A DNA stretch of 25,497 nucleotides from positions 1-25,497 of the forward strand of contig JAAXQD010000156.1 of assembly GCA_012974475.1 (NCBI GenBank), written 5' to 3'. Origin of the DNA: Desulfobacterales bacterium. GTDB taxonomy: Bacteria > Desulfobacterota > Desulfobacteria > Desulfobacterales > UBA11574. Under the pieces are notes generated by a model. That model saw only the letters and a program-made list of their open reading frames with translations, did no database searches and was not told the origin of the DNA. Positions 6,045-13,921 of the stretch are shown here, piece after piece; positions within the stretch are counted from its first letter, which is position 1; each line of letters begins with the position of its first letter. A program made the translations under genes and the position numbers.

Positions 6045-8060
6045 ATGAACAAGCTTAAAATATTATTTCTGCCCCACAATATTGAAACAACCGTTACCCG
6101 TGGAGAAAACCTTATCCGTGCCGCCATGGAAGCAGGGGTTCATATTAATGCATCTTGTGGTGGGGAAGGTGTCTGCGGAAAGTGCAGGGTTATCATCGAA
6201 AAAGGGGCTGTTGAAGGGGGGATATCGGAAAAGCTGAGCACCGAAGACCTGAACAAAGGGTATCGCCAGGCCTGTCTGGCCGATGTTAAAAGCGATCTTG
6301 TGGTACGCATCCCCATAGAGTCGGAAGTTGATGCAGGGATTCTTAATCTCCAGACAACGCCGCGAAGGACGGCCCGGATCTGGGAAATGAATCTCGAAGA
6401 TCTAAAGGATAAAGGACTTTTCATCCCGCCGGTGGAAAAGAGATACCTCCAAGTTCCAGAGCCGACGTTACAGGATAACCTGCCGGATGTAACCAGACTC
6501 GTCTCTTTTTTGAAAGCTAAACACGACGAACACCGCCTGGTGGTTCGGCTTCCCGTTATCCGGAAAATTCCGGACATCTTGAGAAAAGACGGCTTCAGAG
6601 TTACCGCTACCCTTGCCCGACCGGTCCAATCCGGGAGAAAGACGCACATCATAAATGTTCAGCCTGGGGATACCACCGATCGAAATTATGCCGTTGCCGT
6701 GGATATCGGGACAACAACCGTCTACGGGCAATTGGTCGACCTTAAAACAGGTGGTGTTCTGGCCCAGTTTGGCGACTACAACGGCCAGATCAGTTACGGT
6801 GAAGACGTCATCAGCAGAATCATTTATGCGGGTAAACCGGAGGGCCTACAGAAGCTTCACGAGGTGATTATCAATACCATCAACAAGTTAATCAAGAAAA
6901 TGGTCAAACGGGCCCGAATCGATCTTGACGAAATTTCCACCATTACCATGGCAGGCAATACCACAATGACCCAGCTTATGTTGAAGATCAACCCCCAATA
7001 TATAAGGCTTTCACCCTATGTGCCGGCTTCAACCCTCTATCCCCCCATCAACGCAGTTGAACTGGGACTTGCTCTTGGAGACCATGTCACCGCTTTGGTA
7101 TACCCGGCGGTTTCAAGTTATGTTGGCGGCGACATTGTGGCCGGCGTTATGGGGTCGGGAATGTATCGCACGGAAGATTTGACACTTTTCATGGATATCG
7201 GAACCAATGCAGAGATTGTCATCGGCAATAAAGACTGGCTTGCCTGTGCATCCTGTTCCGCCGGTCCGGCATTTGAAGGCGGTGGCGTTAAGTTTGGAAT
7301 GCGGGCCGCCAAAGGCGCCATTGAAGATTTTTCCATGGATCCCGTGACATTTGAACCCATGAATATTACCATCGGCAATGTCCGACCAAAAGGTATCTGC
7401 GGCTCGGGACTGATCATCATTACAGCAACCCTGTTTGAAATGGGTGTCATCGATAACCGGGGCAAATTCAACCGGGACCTCGATACACCCCGTGTTCGGG
7501 AAACCGATGGTATTTTTGAGTACGTCCTTGCCTGGAAGGATGAAACCGAAATCGGCAGAGATATTGCCTTAACTGAACCGGACCTTGACAATCTCATGCG
7601 CGCCAAAGGGGCGATTTACAGCGGTTGCATCACCCTCCTGGAAGAAGTGGGTCTTACGATGCAAGATATTGACCAAATTTATTTGGCAGGGGGATTTGGA
7701 AGTTATGTGGACCTGGAAAAGGCCATGGTTATCGGTCTATTGCCTGAAATAGACCCGGATAGAGTTCGGTTTATCGGGAACGGGTCTTTAATGGGGGCAA
7801 AAATGAGTTCTCTGACCAACCGCATCAGAAAAGATGTCGTGGAAGTAACCAAGAGGATGACAAATTTCGAGCTGTCGGAGACACCCTCTTTTATGGATAA
7901 TTACGTGGCCGCTCTTTTTCTGCCACATACCGACATGGATCAGTTTCCCAAACTCAAAGGACGTCTTGAAGCCCGTAAGGCTCTAAAAGTAAAGAATCCA
8001 TGCACAGAGGACCCGGCTTTGGTGCCACCCCAGGGGGGTGAAACATGCCAGCCGGAATGA
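6045..8060 (+). CDS. [2Fe-2S]/ASKHA protein, RACo-like (reductive activator of corrinoid proteins family)
   Basis: 671 aa. Seen: an N-terminal plant-type [2Fe-2S] ferredoxin domain with C38-x5-C44-x2-C47 and C77; a linker to about residue 215; then an actin-like ATPase (ASKHA) domain with phosphate loop DIGTTT at 220, IAGNTTM-like AGNTTM, FMDIGTNAE, GICGSG and YLAGGFGSY segments. This is the architecture of RACo, which uses ATP to drive one-electron reduction of inactive Co(II) corrinoid proteins for methyl transfer. I chose ATG 6045 (4 bp after the upstream stop); an in-frame TTG at 5958 lies inside the cNMP gene. No corrinoid protein or methyltransferase is visible nearby, so the target is unknown. 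The TGA stop falls in sequence that belongs to a dispersed repeat. Confidence 0.85.
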   Translation: MNKLKILFLPHNIETTVTRGENLIRAAMEAGVHINASCGGEGVCGKCRVIIEKGAVEGGISEKLSTEDLNKGYRQACLADVKSDLVVRIPIESEVDAGILNLQTTPRRTARIWEMNLEDLKDKGLFIPPVEKRYLQVPEPTLQDNLPDVTRLVSFLKAKHDEHRLVVRLPVIRKIPDILRKDGFRVTATLARPVQSGRKTHIINVQPGDTTDRNYAVAVDIGTTTVYGQLVDLKTGGVLAQFGDYNGQISYGEDVISRIIYAGKPEGLQKLHEVIINTINKLIKKMVKRARIDLDEISTITMAGNTTMTQLMLKINPQYIRLSPYVPASTLYPPINAVELGLALGDHVTALVYPAVSSYVGGDIVAGVMGSGMYRTEDLTLFMDIGTNAEIVIGNKDWLACASCSAGPAFEGGGVKFGMRAAKGAIEDFSMDPVTFEPMNITIGNVRPKGICGSGLIIITATLFEMGVIDNRGKFNRDLDTPRVRETDGIFEYVLAWKDETEIGRDIALTEPDLDNLMRAKGAIYSGCITLLEEVGLTMQDIDQIYLAGGFGSYVDLEKAMVIGLLPEIDPDRVRFIGNGSLMGAKMSSLTNRIRKDVVEVTKRMTNFELSETPSFMDNYVAALFLPHTDMDQFPKLKGRLEARKALKVKNPCTEDPALVPPQGGETCQPE

Positions 8061-8095
8061 TGGAGTGCTGGAGTATTGGAATGTTGGGTATTAAA
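8054..8095. repeat. Half copy of the 'GGAATATTGGAATG' repeat
   Basis: GGAATGATGGAGTGCTGGAG followed by TATTGGAATGTTGGGTATT matches the left arm at 1163-1190 with a few substitutions. The right arm is missing. The stop codon of the upstream ASKHA gene (8058-8060) lies within it. Confidence 0.6.
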
Positions 8096-8158
8096 AGCGG
8101 AAGATATCTTATTTTATTAATCCGGCAATTAAATATACAAGCAACGTTTTTCCCTCAT

Positions 8159-8239
8159 GTCATTCCCGCGAAGGCGGGAATCCAGGAAATACAATGAGTT
8201 ATGGATTCCGGCTCTCCGCTTCGCTGCGGCCGGAATGAC
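8159..8239. repeat. 81-bp two-hairpin element with GTCATTCC terminal inverted repeats
   Basis: Terminal repeats GTCATTCC (8159-8166) and GGAATGAC (8232-8239) enclose two perfect hairpins: ATTCCCGC-GAAG-GCGGGAAT (8162-8181) and ATTCCGGC...GCCGGAAT (8205-8236). 'GTCATTCCCGCGAA...GCGGGAATCCA' elements are very common dispersed repeats in proteobacteria (established from general knowledge). Lying between two convergent genes, it may also serve as a bidirectional terminator. Confidence 0.75.
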
Positions 8240-8262
8240 GGACAGACATGGCCCATCAAAGA

Positions 8263-8277
8263 TCCCGCCACGCGGGA
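8263..8277. other. Small perfect hairpin near the transporter stop
   Basis: TCCCGC-CAC-GCGGGA, 6-bp arms and 3-base loop, no U-tract. Sits 43 bp downstream of the transporter stop on the minus strand and may help terminate that transcript. Confidence 0.35.
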
Positions 8278-8320
8278 GAGGGCCAGGTTTCTCAAGATTA
8301 AATAAACTAAAGCCCATCCA

Positions 8321-9472
8321 TCATCTGCGATCCATCACCTGGGAGCCTTTCAGAACTATCCCCCCTGTCATGGCAATAAAGCTGCTGATCATAAACATTT
8401 TAAATGTCCCCAAAATTTCAAAAAAATAGCCGCTCACGAAAAGTCCAACCATGAGGCCGAGCCCATAGGTTGTCGCGTTATTTACCGACTGCCCCAGCGT
8501 CTTGGTTTCATCGGGTGATAATGAATCAATGTATAAAATACTTGCCACATGAAACGTTCCATATGTAACAGCGTGAAGAATTTGTAAGGACAGAATCGAC
8601 CCTGGAGATGTGGCAAAAAAGAGCCCAAACCATCTTAATGCCGCCACCATGAATGAAAAGACCAGAACATTATCGATGGAAAAACGTTTGAAGATCATAT
8701 CCGATTTTATCATCACCACAATTTCTGCAATGGATGCCAGTGCCCATGAGATCCCGATAAATGTCTTTCCGTATCCCAGGTTTTCAAGATGGATGGAATA
8801 AAAACCGTAGTAGGTTCCATGACTCACCAGCATTAAAAACGCACAGAACAGAAACATCACCACACGTCTTTTTAAAAGAACTTTGACGTTTGAAGAAAAA
8901 GAGGTTTTCTTCTTGATCTGAATATCGGGGATCTTAACGGAAATCAGTGCCTGTACCAGAGACCCGCAGAAAATAAGTATGAGAATTATTCGGATGGAAT
9001 AAAGGTCTATAATCCGCCCCAGCACGATGACAGTAATGATAAAAGCGATGGAGCCCCATCCCCTGATCGTCCCGTAGCGTTTCTTTTTTTCGCCCAAAAC
9101 GTCCATGGTAAAGGCTTCGAGAAAGGAAATGATGGGGGCGTAAAACATGCCGTAAACAACGGTGATAAAAAGCATGGGCCAAAAATCAGTGGTAAAGAAG
9201 AAAAAACCCCAGATTGCGACACTGATAAAATTACATAAAATATATATCGGTCTTCTAATTTGAAAACGGTCAGCCAAGATTCCCCAGGCCAGTGAGAATA
9301 AGATTAATGCCACGGACCTGACGGCTGACAGCGTACCGATTTCAAACCCGCTAAAATCGAGATGATAGCAGTATAAATTAAAATAGGGTAAAAAAATGCC
9401 CATGACGCCAAAGTATAAAAAGTACTGTGAGCCGATGATCAACTTGAATGAATTTTTAAAATATCGATTCAT
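8321..9472 (-). CDS. MFS transporter, HcaT/MFS_1-like
   Basis: A 383-aa inner-membrane protein with about 12 hydrophobic segments, the normal length for the 3-phenylpropionate/nucleoside-symporter-like branch of the major facilitator superfamily. Seen: the between-helices-2-and-3 loop GILADRFQIRRP (about residues 64-75), the family's short basic signature, and a cytoplasmic central loop with many Lys/Arg near 180-200 (VKIPDIQIKKKTSF). Substrate cannot be told. The start ATG (9470-9472) lacks a clear Shine-Dalgarno sequence. It stands alone on the minus strand, diverging from hsp20 and converging on the ASKHA gene across repeats. Confidence 0.8.
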   Translation of the reverse strand: MNRYFKNSFKLIIGSQYFLYFGVMGIFLPYFNLYCYHLDFSGFEIGTLSAVRSVALILFSLAWGILADRFQIRRPIYILCNFISVAIWGFFFFTTDFWPMLFITVVYGMFYAPIISFLEAFTMDVLGEKKKRYGTIRGWGSIAFIITVIVLGRIIDLYSIRIILILIFCGSLVQALISVKIPDIQIKKKTSFSSNVKVLLKRRVVMFLFCAFLMLVSHGTYYGFYSIHLENLGYGKTFIGISWALASIAEIVVMIKSDMIFKRFSIDNVLVFSFMVAALRWFGLFFATSPGSILSLQILHAVTYGTFHVASILYIDSLSPDETKTLGQSVNNATTYGLGLMVGLFVSGYFFEILGTFKMFMISSFIAMTGGIVLKGSQVMDRR

Positions 9473-9568
9473 GGTTTTTTAATATTTCATTTGCAGATAA
9501 AATACAATTTTTATCTATAAACAGAATACCCGCTTTGCTGAATTGACTGACAAGATTCAGGACTTTTC

Positions 9569-9597
9569 TTTACAAACACTTAGTTCGGTGTTAGTAT
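9569..9597 (+). promoter_or_regulatory. Candidate promoter for hsp20-lon
   Basis: TTTACA (9569-9574), 17-bp spacer, TAGTAT (9592-9597): a fair sigma-70-type promoter about 95 bp before the hsp20 start. A CATTGAAG...CCCCG stretch at 9603-9625 loosely recalls sigma-32 sites but is not convincing. A CCCGC-CAA-GCGGG hairpin (about 9622-9634) would lie in the leader. No CIRCE element is present. Confidence 0.4.
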
Positions 9598-9697
9598 TTG
9601 GTCATTGAAGTTCCCTGAAGCCCCGCCAAGCGGGATGAATTGACGCATCAGCATGTGATTATTTTTGAACGAACCCTTAGCGCCCAGGAGCTTTAAA

Positions 9698-10144
9698 ATG
9701 GATTATATCAAAATACGATTCACTGACGGTTTTGACCATCTCGATTCCAAGTTCGAAAAAACAGTTGAGGATCTCTTTAGATCGATAAATCCCATGTTTA
9801 CGATTGCTGAGCGGACGTGGAAGCCTCAAATGGATATTTATGAAACCCCGGACGAAATAATTATCATGGGTGAAATCGCCGGAGTTGCCAAAGAGGACCT
9901 GGAGCTGGAAATCAGCAGTAAAGCCGTTAGAATTCAAGGGAACCGTGTCCCTATGACACGCATAGAGAATGCAACATACCGTCTGGCGGAAATACAGTAT
10001 GGCAAATTTGAGCGCATACTCTATCTTCCTGCGCCCATTGATCCTGAAGTTGTTTCTGCCTCATATTCCAACGGATTTCTTCAGGTTCGACTTGCCAAGC
10101 TTTCCCTTGATAAGACTTTCAAGGTCCCAATTACAGAGCGATAG
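9698..10144 (+). CDS. Small heat-shock protein, Hsp20 family
   Basis: A 148-aa ATP-independent holdase chaperone of the cytoplasm. Seen: an alpha-crystallin domain beginning WKPQMDIYETPDEIIIMGE (about residues 41-59) and ending with the A-x-x-x-N-G-x-L signature (ASYSNGFL, about 123-130), followed by a short tail with VPI, the usual I-x-I-like oligomerisation motif. I chose ATG 9698, preceded by CAGGAG, over an upstream in-frame TTG at 9665 without a ribosome site. lon follows 51 bp later on the same strand: chaperone and protease probably share a transcript. Confidence 0.9.
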   Translation: MDYIKIRFTDGFDHLDSKFEKTVEDLFRSINPMFTIAERTWKPQMDIYETPDEIIIMGEIAGVAKEDLELEISSKAVRIQGNRVPMTRIENATYRLAEIQYGKFERILYLPAPIDPEVVSASYSNGFLQVRLAKLSLDKTFKVPITER

Positions 10145-10195
10145 CGTGTATGATAAAATCAGAATTCGTTTGTATGAAACAATTTGGAGGTTCAC

Positions 10196-12544
10196 ATGAT
10201 AGAACAGCAGCCATCACCTGAACTCAGCGCGGAAAAAATTCCGGAAGTTCTTCCGATCCTTCCATTGTTTGACGCGGCGCTTTTCCCCAAAATGGTTTTG
10301 CCGCTGGTTGTTATGCAGCCGGAATCGATTAAGCTAATCGACGAAGCCATGTCCCAGAATCGACTCATAGGACTGATTGTAGTAAAAAAGCCCTCCGAGG
10401 ATAACGTTCATGCCCAGGATGATCTGAACACCGTAGGCACCAGCGCATTGATCCTTAAAATGGCAAAAACAGAAGACAACAAATTGCAATTGCTGGCCCA
10501 GGGTTTGGGAAGATTCAAGGTCAAAAAATATGTGCAAGAAAAACCGTATCTTCAAGCCAGCCTCGAACATATTAAAGAAATAGATACAAAAGACAAAGAA
10601 ATCGAGGCCCTGATGTCCAACATGATCGACCAGTTCACCAGAATTGCCGAACTTTCTCCCGGGTTGCCCCAGGAAATCGTGGTGATGGCAAGATCCATAA
10701 AAGAGCCCGGCATTTTGGCAGATATGATTGCCTCCACCATCAACTCCAGCCTTGAAGAAAAACAGAAGGTTCTGGAAACTTTTGACACTAAAAAACGGTT
10801 GAAAGAAGTGACTCGGCTGGTTAACCATCAATTGGAAATCCTCGAACTGGGAAACAAGATTCAATCCCAGGTCAAAGGGGACATGGATAAACGGCAGCGG
10901 GAATACTATCTTCGCGAGCAGCTCAAAGCCATTAAAGAAGAACTGGGTGAAAAAGATGAAGCCGCTGTGGAAATTGAAGATTACCGGGCAAAAATCGACG
11001 AAAAAAACCTTCCAGAGGACGCCCGCAAGGAGGCTGAACGGGAACTGAACCGCCTTTCCCGCATGCATCCGTCTTCAGCGGAATATACCGTGGCATCAAC
11101 CTACCTGGACTGGCTGACCGTACTTCCCTGGCATGAAAGTACAGAAGACAACCTTGACATCAAAAAGGCCAGAATAATTTTAGATAAAGACCATTTTGGG
11201 CTGGACAAAGCCAAAAAGCGAATTCTGGAATATCTGGCGGTACGCAAGTTAAAACCGGAGTCAAAAGGACCCATTCTTTGCTTTGCCGGTCCCCCCGGTA
11301 CGGGTAAAACATCTCTGGGCCGCTCCATCGCCCAGGCTTTAGGCCGCCAGTTTTTCCGAATTTCACTCGGCGGTGTAAGGGATGAGGCTGAAATAAGGGG
11401 ACATCGACGCACCTATGTCGGCGCGCTTCCCGGCCGCATTATTCAGGGGATACGACGATCCGGATCGAACAACCCCGTATTTATGCTCGACGAAATCGAT
11501 AAGGTTGGAAGCGATTTCCGAGGTGATCCCTCGTCTGCGCTTCTGGAAGTTCTCGATCCTGAACAGAACTTTTCTTTTTCAGATCATTATCTGGACGTGC
11601 CTTTTGACCTGTCAAAGGTGATGTTCATAACCACCGCCAATATTCTTGATACCATCCCGCCTGCACTGCTGGACAGAATGGAGGTTCTGAAGCTTCTCGG
11701 CTATACACTCGACGAAAAAATCAGAATCGCAAATCGCTATCTTATCCCCCGCCAACGTGAAGCCCATGGACTTAAAAGCAAACAGTTGTCTTTTACAAAA
11801 GGCGCTGTAAAACGCATTATATCGGGGTACACTCGCGAAGCCGGCTTGAGAAATCTCGAACGTGAAATCGCATCGATCTGCCGCGGGGTTGCTGCCGGTA
11901 TCGCTGAAAAAAAAGTCGCGTCCGTTGCGATCAAGGTTGAAAATATTTCCGAGTACCTCGGGCCTGTTCGATTGATTTCGGAAGTAAAAGCCAGGACTTC
12001 AATTCCCGGAGTGGCAACGGGGCTTGCCTGGACACAGGCCGGTGGTGAACTCCTCTTTATAGAAGCAACCTCCATGAGAGGTAGTAAAGGCCTTACCCTG
12101 ACGGGCCAGCTTGGAGATGTCATGAAAGAATCCGCAACCGCGGCATTGAGTTTTATTCGATCGAATGCCGATACTATTGGCATCCCTGAGGATTATTTCG
12201 AAAAACACGATATTCATATTCACGTCCCGGCAGGCGCTATTCCCAAAGACGGTCCTTCAGCCGGTGTCACCATGCTGACCGCACTGACATCGTTACTGAC
12301 CCATAAAACCATCAACAAAGATCTTGCCATGACCGGTGAAATAACATTAAGAGGTCAGGTTCTCCCGATTGGCGGCCTCAAGGAAAAGGTGCTGGCAGCC
12401 CATCGTGCGGGCATAAAAGCGATTATCATACCCAAGTGGAACGAAAAAGATCTGGAAGACATACCCAAAGAAATTCAAGAAAAAATCCGCTTTTACCCTG
12501 TGGAAAAGATGCAGGATGTTTTGAAAATCGCATTTCAAAAATAG
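10196..12544 (+). CDS. lon: ATP-dependent protease Lon (LonA)
   Basis: A 782-aa cytoplasmic AAA+ protease that degrades misfolded and regulatory proteins. Seen: N-terminal substrate-binding LON domain (about 15-205), long helical region, AAA+ module with Walker A GPPGTGKT (365-372) and Walker B FMLDEID (D432, E433), and the C-terminal serine protease domain with the Ser-Lys dyad, S688 in PKDGPSAG and K731 in GGLKEK. Length and order match LonA. The start ATG 10196 is preceded by GGAGG; an in-frame TTG lies 12 bp upstream inside that ribosome site. Its stop TAG touches the possible GTG/ATG start of rlpA. Confidence 0.97.
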   Translation: MIEQQPSPELSAEKIPEVLPILPLFDAALFPKMVLPLVVMQPESIKLIDEAMSQNRLIGLIVVKKPSEDNVHAQDDLNTVGTSALILKMAKTEDNKLQLLAQGLGRFKVKKYVQEKPYLQASLEHIKEIDTKDKEIEALMSNMIDQFTRIAELSPGLPQEIVVMARSIKEPGILADMIASTINSSLEEKQKVLETFDTKKRLKEVTRLVNHQLEILELGNKIQSQVKGDMDKRQREYYLREQLKAIKEELGEKDEAAVEIEDYRAKIDEKNLPEDARKEAERELNRLSRMHPSSAEYTVASTYLDWLTVLPWHESTEDNLDIKKARIILDKDHFGLDKAKKRILEYLAVRKLKPESKGPILCFAGPPGTGKTSLGRSIAQALGRQFFRISLGGVRDEAEIRGHRRTYVGALPGRIIQGIRRSGSNNPVFMLDEIDKVGSDFRGDPSSALLEVLDPEQNFSFSDHYLDVPFDLSKVMFITTANILDTIPPALLDRMEVLKLLGYTLDEKIRIANRYLIPRQREAHGLKSKQLSFTKGAVKRIISGYTREAGLRNLEREIASICRGVAAGIAEKKVASVAIKVENISEYLGPVRLISEVKARTSIPGVATGLAWTQAGGELLFIEATSMRGSKGLTLTGQLGDVMKESATAALSFIRSNADTIGIPEDYFEKHDIHIHVPAGAIPKDGPSAGVTMLTALTSLLTHKTINKDLAMTGEITLRGQVLPIGGLKEKVLAAHRAGIKAIIIPKWNEKDLEDIPKEIQEKIRFYPVEKMQDVLKIAFQK

Positions 12545-12546
12545 TG

Positions 12547-13320
12547 ATGTCCATTCAATTAATAAAAAGCCATTCCCCTGCAATTTATAGACGTCTTGCT
12601 CTTTGTGGTCTTTTAATTTTTCTTTTTTACGGATGTGCAGCAGTCGAGCCTCCGCCGACCCCTCCCGGGCAACCGAAACCCTATAAAATAGGGAAAAACT
12701 GGTATCAGCCGCTGGCGCATGCACAAGGCTTCAACCAGCGCGGCCGAGCATCTTGGTACGGCAGGGACTTTCACGGAAAAAAGACAGCCAACGGCGAAAT
12801 CTATAATATGTATGCCGTGACAGCTGCCCACAAAACCCTCCCCTTTGGCACGTATGTCAGCGTACGCAATTTGGAAAACAACCGAAAAATCGAAGTCAGA
12901 ATTAATGACCGGGGGCCTTTTGTCCGCGGGCGGATCATCGACCTTTCTTATACGGCCGCAAAAAAACTCGGTATTGTCGGACCCGGCACAGCGGATGTTG
13001 AGATTATAGCACTCGGCACACCCAATCGATCGGACATATCCAAAAGCACCGGTCAATCCTATACGCCGTCAAATTATTATCAGGGAAATTTTACCATCCA
13101 GATCGGGGCTTTCAGTGAGTGGACAAACGCTGAGAGACTTCGGAAAAAGCTTGCTCGATCATACGAAAATGTCCACATCACAGCCTATTTCGACGGTAAT
13201 AATACCTTTTATCGGGTCAGGGCAGGCAGATATTCAAACCTGGAACAAGCAGACAGGAATGAAGAATTCATGATCCAAAACGGATATAAGAATGCATTTG
13301 CAATTGCGGAAGACAATTGA
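12547..13320 (+). CDS. rlpA: RlpA-family septal lytic transglycosylase-like lipoprotein with SPOR domain
   Basis: A 257-aa predicted outer-membrane lipoprotein that cuts peptidoglycan glycan strands lacking stem peptides, usually at the division site. Seen: basic N-terminus, hydrophobic stretch and weak lipobox LFYGC (Cys30), proline-rich linker, double-psi beta-barrel with ASWYG (68-72), conserved His in TAAHKTLPFG (H95) and Asp in RINDRGPF (D121), then a C-terminal SPOR domain (about 178-255) that binds denuded peptidoglycan. A GTG at 12544, overlapping the lon stop, is an alternative start. The stop TGA overlaps the TTG start of gmhB. Confidence 0.9.
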   Translation: MSIQLIKSHSPAIYRRLALCGLLIFLFYGCAAVEPPPTPPGQPKPYKIGKNWYQPLAHAQGFNQRGRASWYGRDFHGKKTANGEIYNMYAVTAAHKTLPFGTYVSVRNLENNRKIEVRINDRGPFVRGRIIDLSYTAAKKLGIVGPGTADVEIIALGTPNRSDISKSTGQSYTPSNYYQGNFTIQIGAFSEWTNAERLRKKLARSYENVHITAYFDGNNTFYRVRAGRYSNLEQADRNEEFMIQNGYKNAFAIAEDN

Positions 13321-13919
13321 CGAGTCGAAAACACATACTGCAAAAAGTCGCCTTTCTGGATCGTGACGGCGTAATTAACCGGGATTCGGCGGATTACATA
13401 AAGCACTGGTCTGAATTTGAGTTTCTGCCCAAAAGTTTAGAAGCTTTAAAGCAACTTAAACAGAATGGGTTTACCACCATTGTCATCACCAACCAGTCGG
13501 TTATCCATCGTAAGATGGTATCCAGAGAAGGACTCGACCATATTCATACCCGAATGAAGGCCAGCGTTCAGTCCAGCGGGGGTGAAATAACAGATATATT
13601 CTTTTGCCCCCATACACCGGAAGACCGGTGCGATTGCCGGAAACCAAAGCCGGGATTGATTTATCAGGCAAAAAAAAGATACCGGATCGACCTTGCAAAC
13701 GCTGTCATGGTTGGGGATACTGCAAAAGACATTGAATGTGCTCGAAATGCGGGCTGCAGGTATGCGCTTCTGGTCAAAACCGGTAATGGCATCCAGGCTG
13801 AAAAAATATTAAAAGAGAAAGCGATCCATCCCGACCATGTGGCCCAGGATCTTTTCAACGCCGTCCACTGGATAATCACCCGTTACGATTCGCCGGATCA
13901 TCCGGGCCACCTGCATTGA
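13317..13919 (+). CDS. gmhB: D-glycero-D-manno-heptose 1,7-bisphosphate 7-phosphatase
   Basis: A 200-aa HAD-superfamily phosphatase removing the 7-phosphate of heptose bisphosphate in ADP-heptose synthesis for the LPS core. Seen: HAD motif I FLDRDGVIN (nucleophile D15, acid D17), motif II VITNQS, the zinc-binding loop C97-P-H99...C105-D-C107 typical of GmhB/HisB phosphatases, and motif IV MVGDTAKDIE. The frame opens with TTG overlapping the rlpA stop (TTGA), and no ATG precedes motif I, so this start is the only reasonable one. Histidinol phosphatase is the main alternative; the LPS role is favoured by family size and the envelope neighbour. Confidence 0.88.
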   Translation: MTSRKHILQKVAFLDRDGVINRDSADYIKHWSEFEFLPKSLEALKQLKQNGFTTIVITNQSVIHRKMVSREGLDHIHTRMKASVQSSGGEITDIFFCPHTPEDRCDCRKPKPGLIYQAKKRYRIDLANAVMVGDTAKDIECARNAGCRYALLVKTGNGIQAEKILKEKAIHPDHVAQDLFNAVHWIITRYDSPDHPGHLH

Positions 13920-13921
13920 TC

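Noticed and set aside
9603..9634. Sigma-32 heat-shock promoter for hsp20
   Set aside because: The match is loose in both boxes and the spacing uncertain; a sigma-70-like promoter upstream explains expression equally well.
10334..11068. 244-aa Phe-rich reading frame opposite lon
   Set aside because: Mirror of Lys/Glu-rich codons of lon; no start signal or family resemblance.
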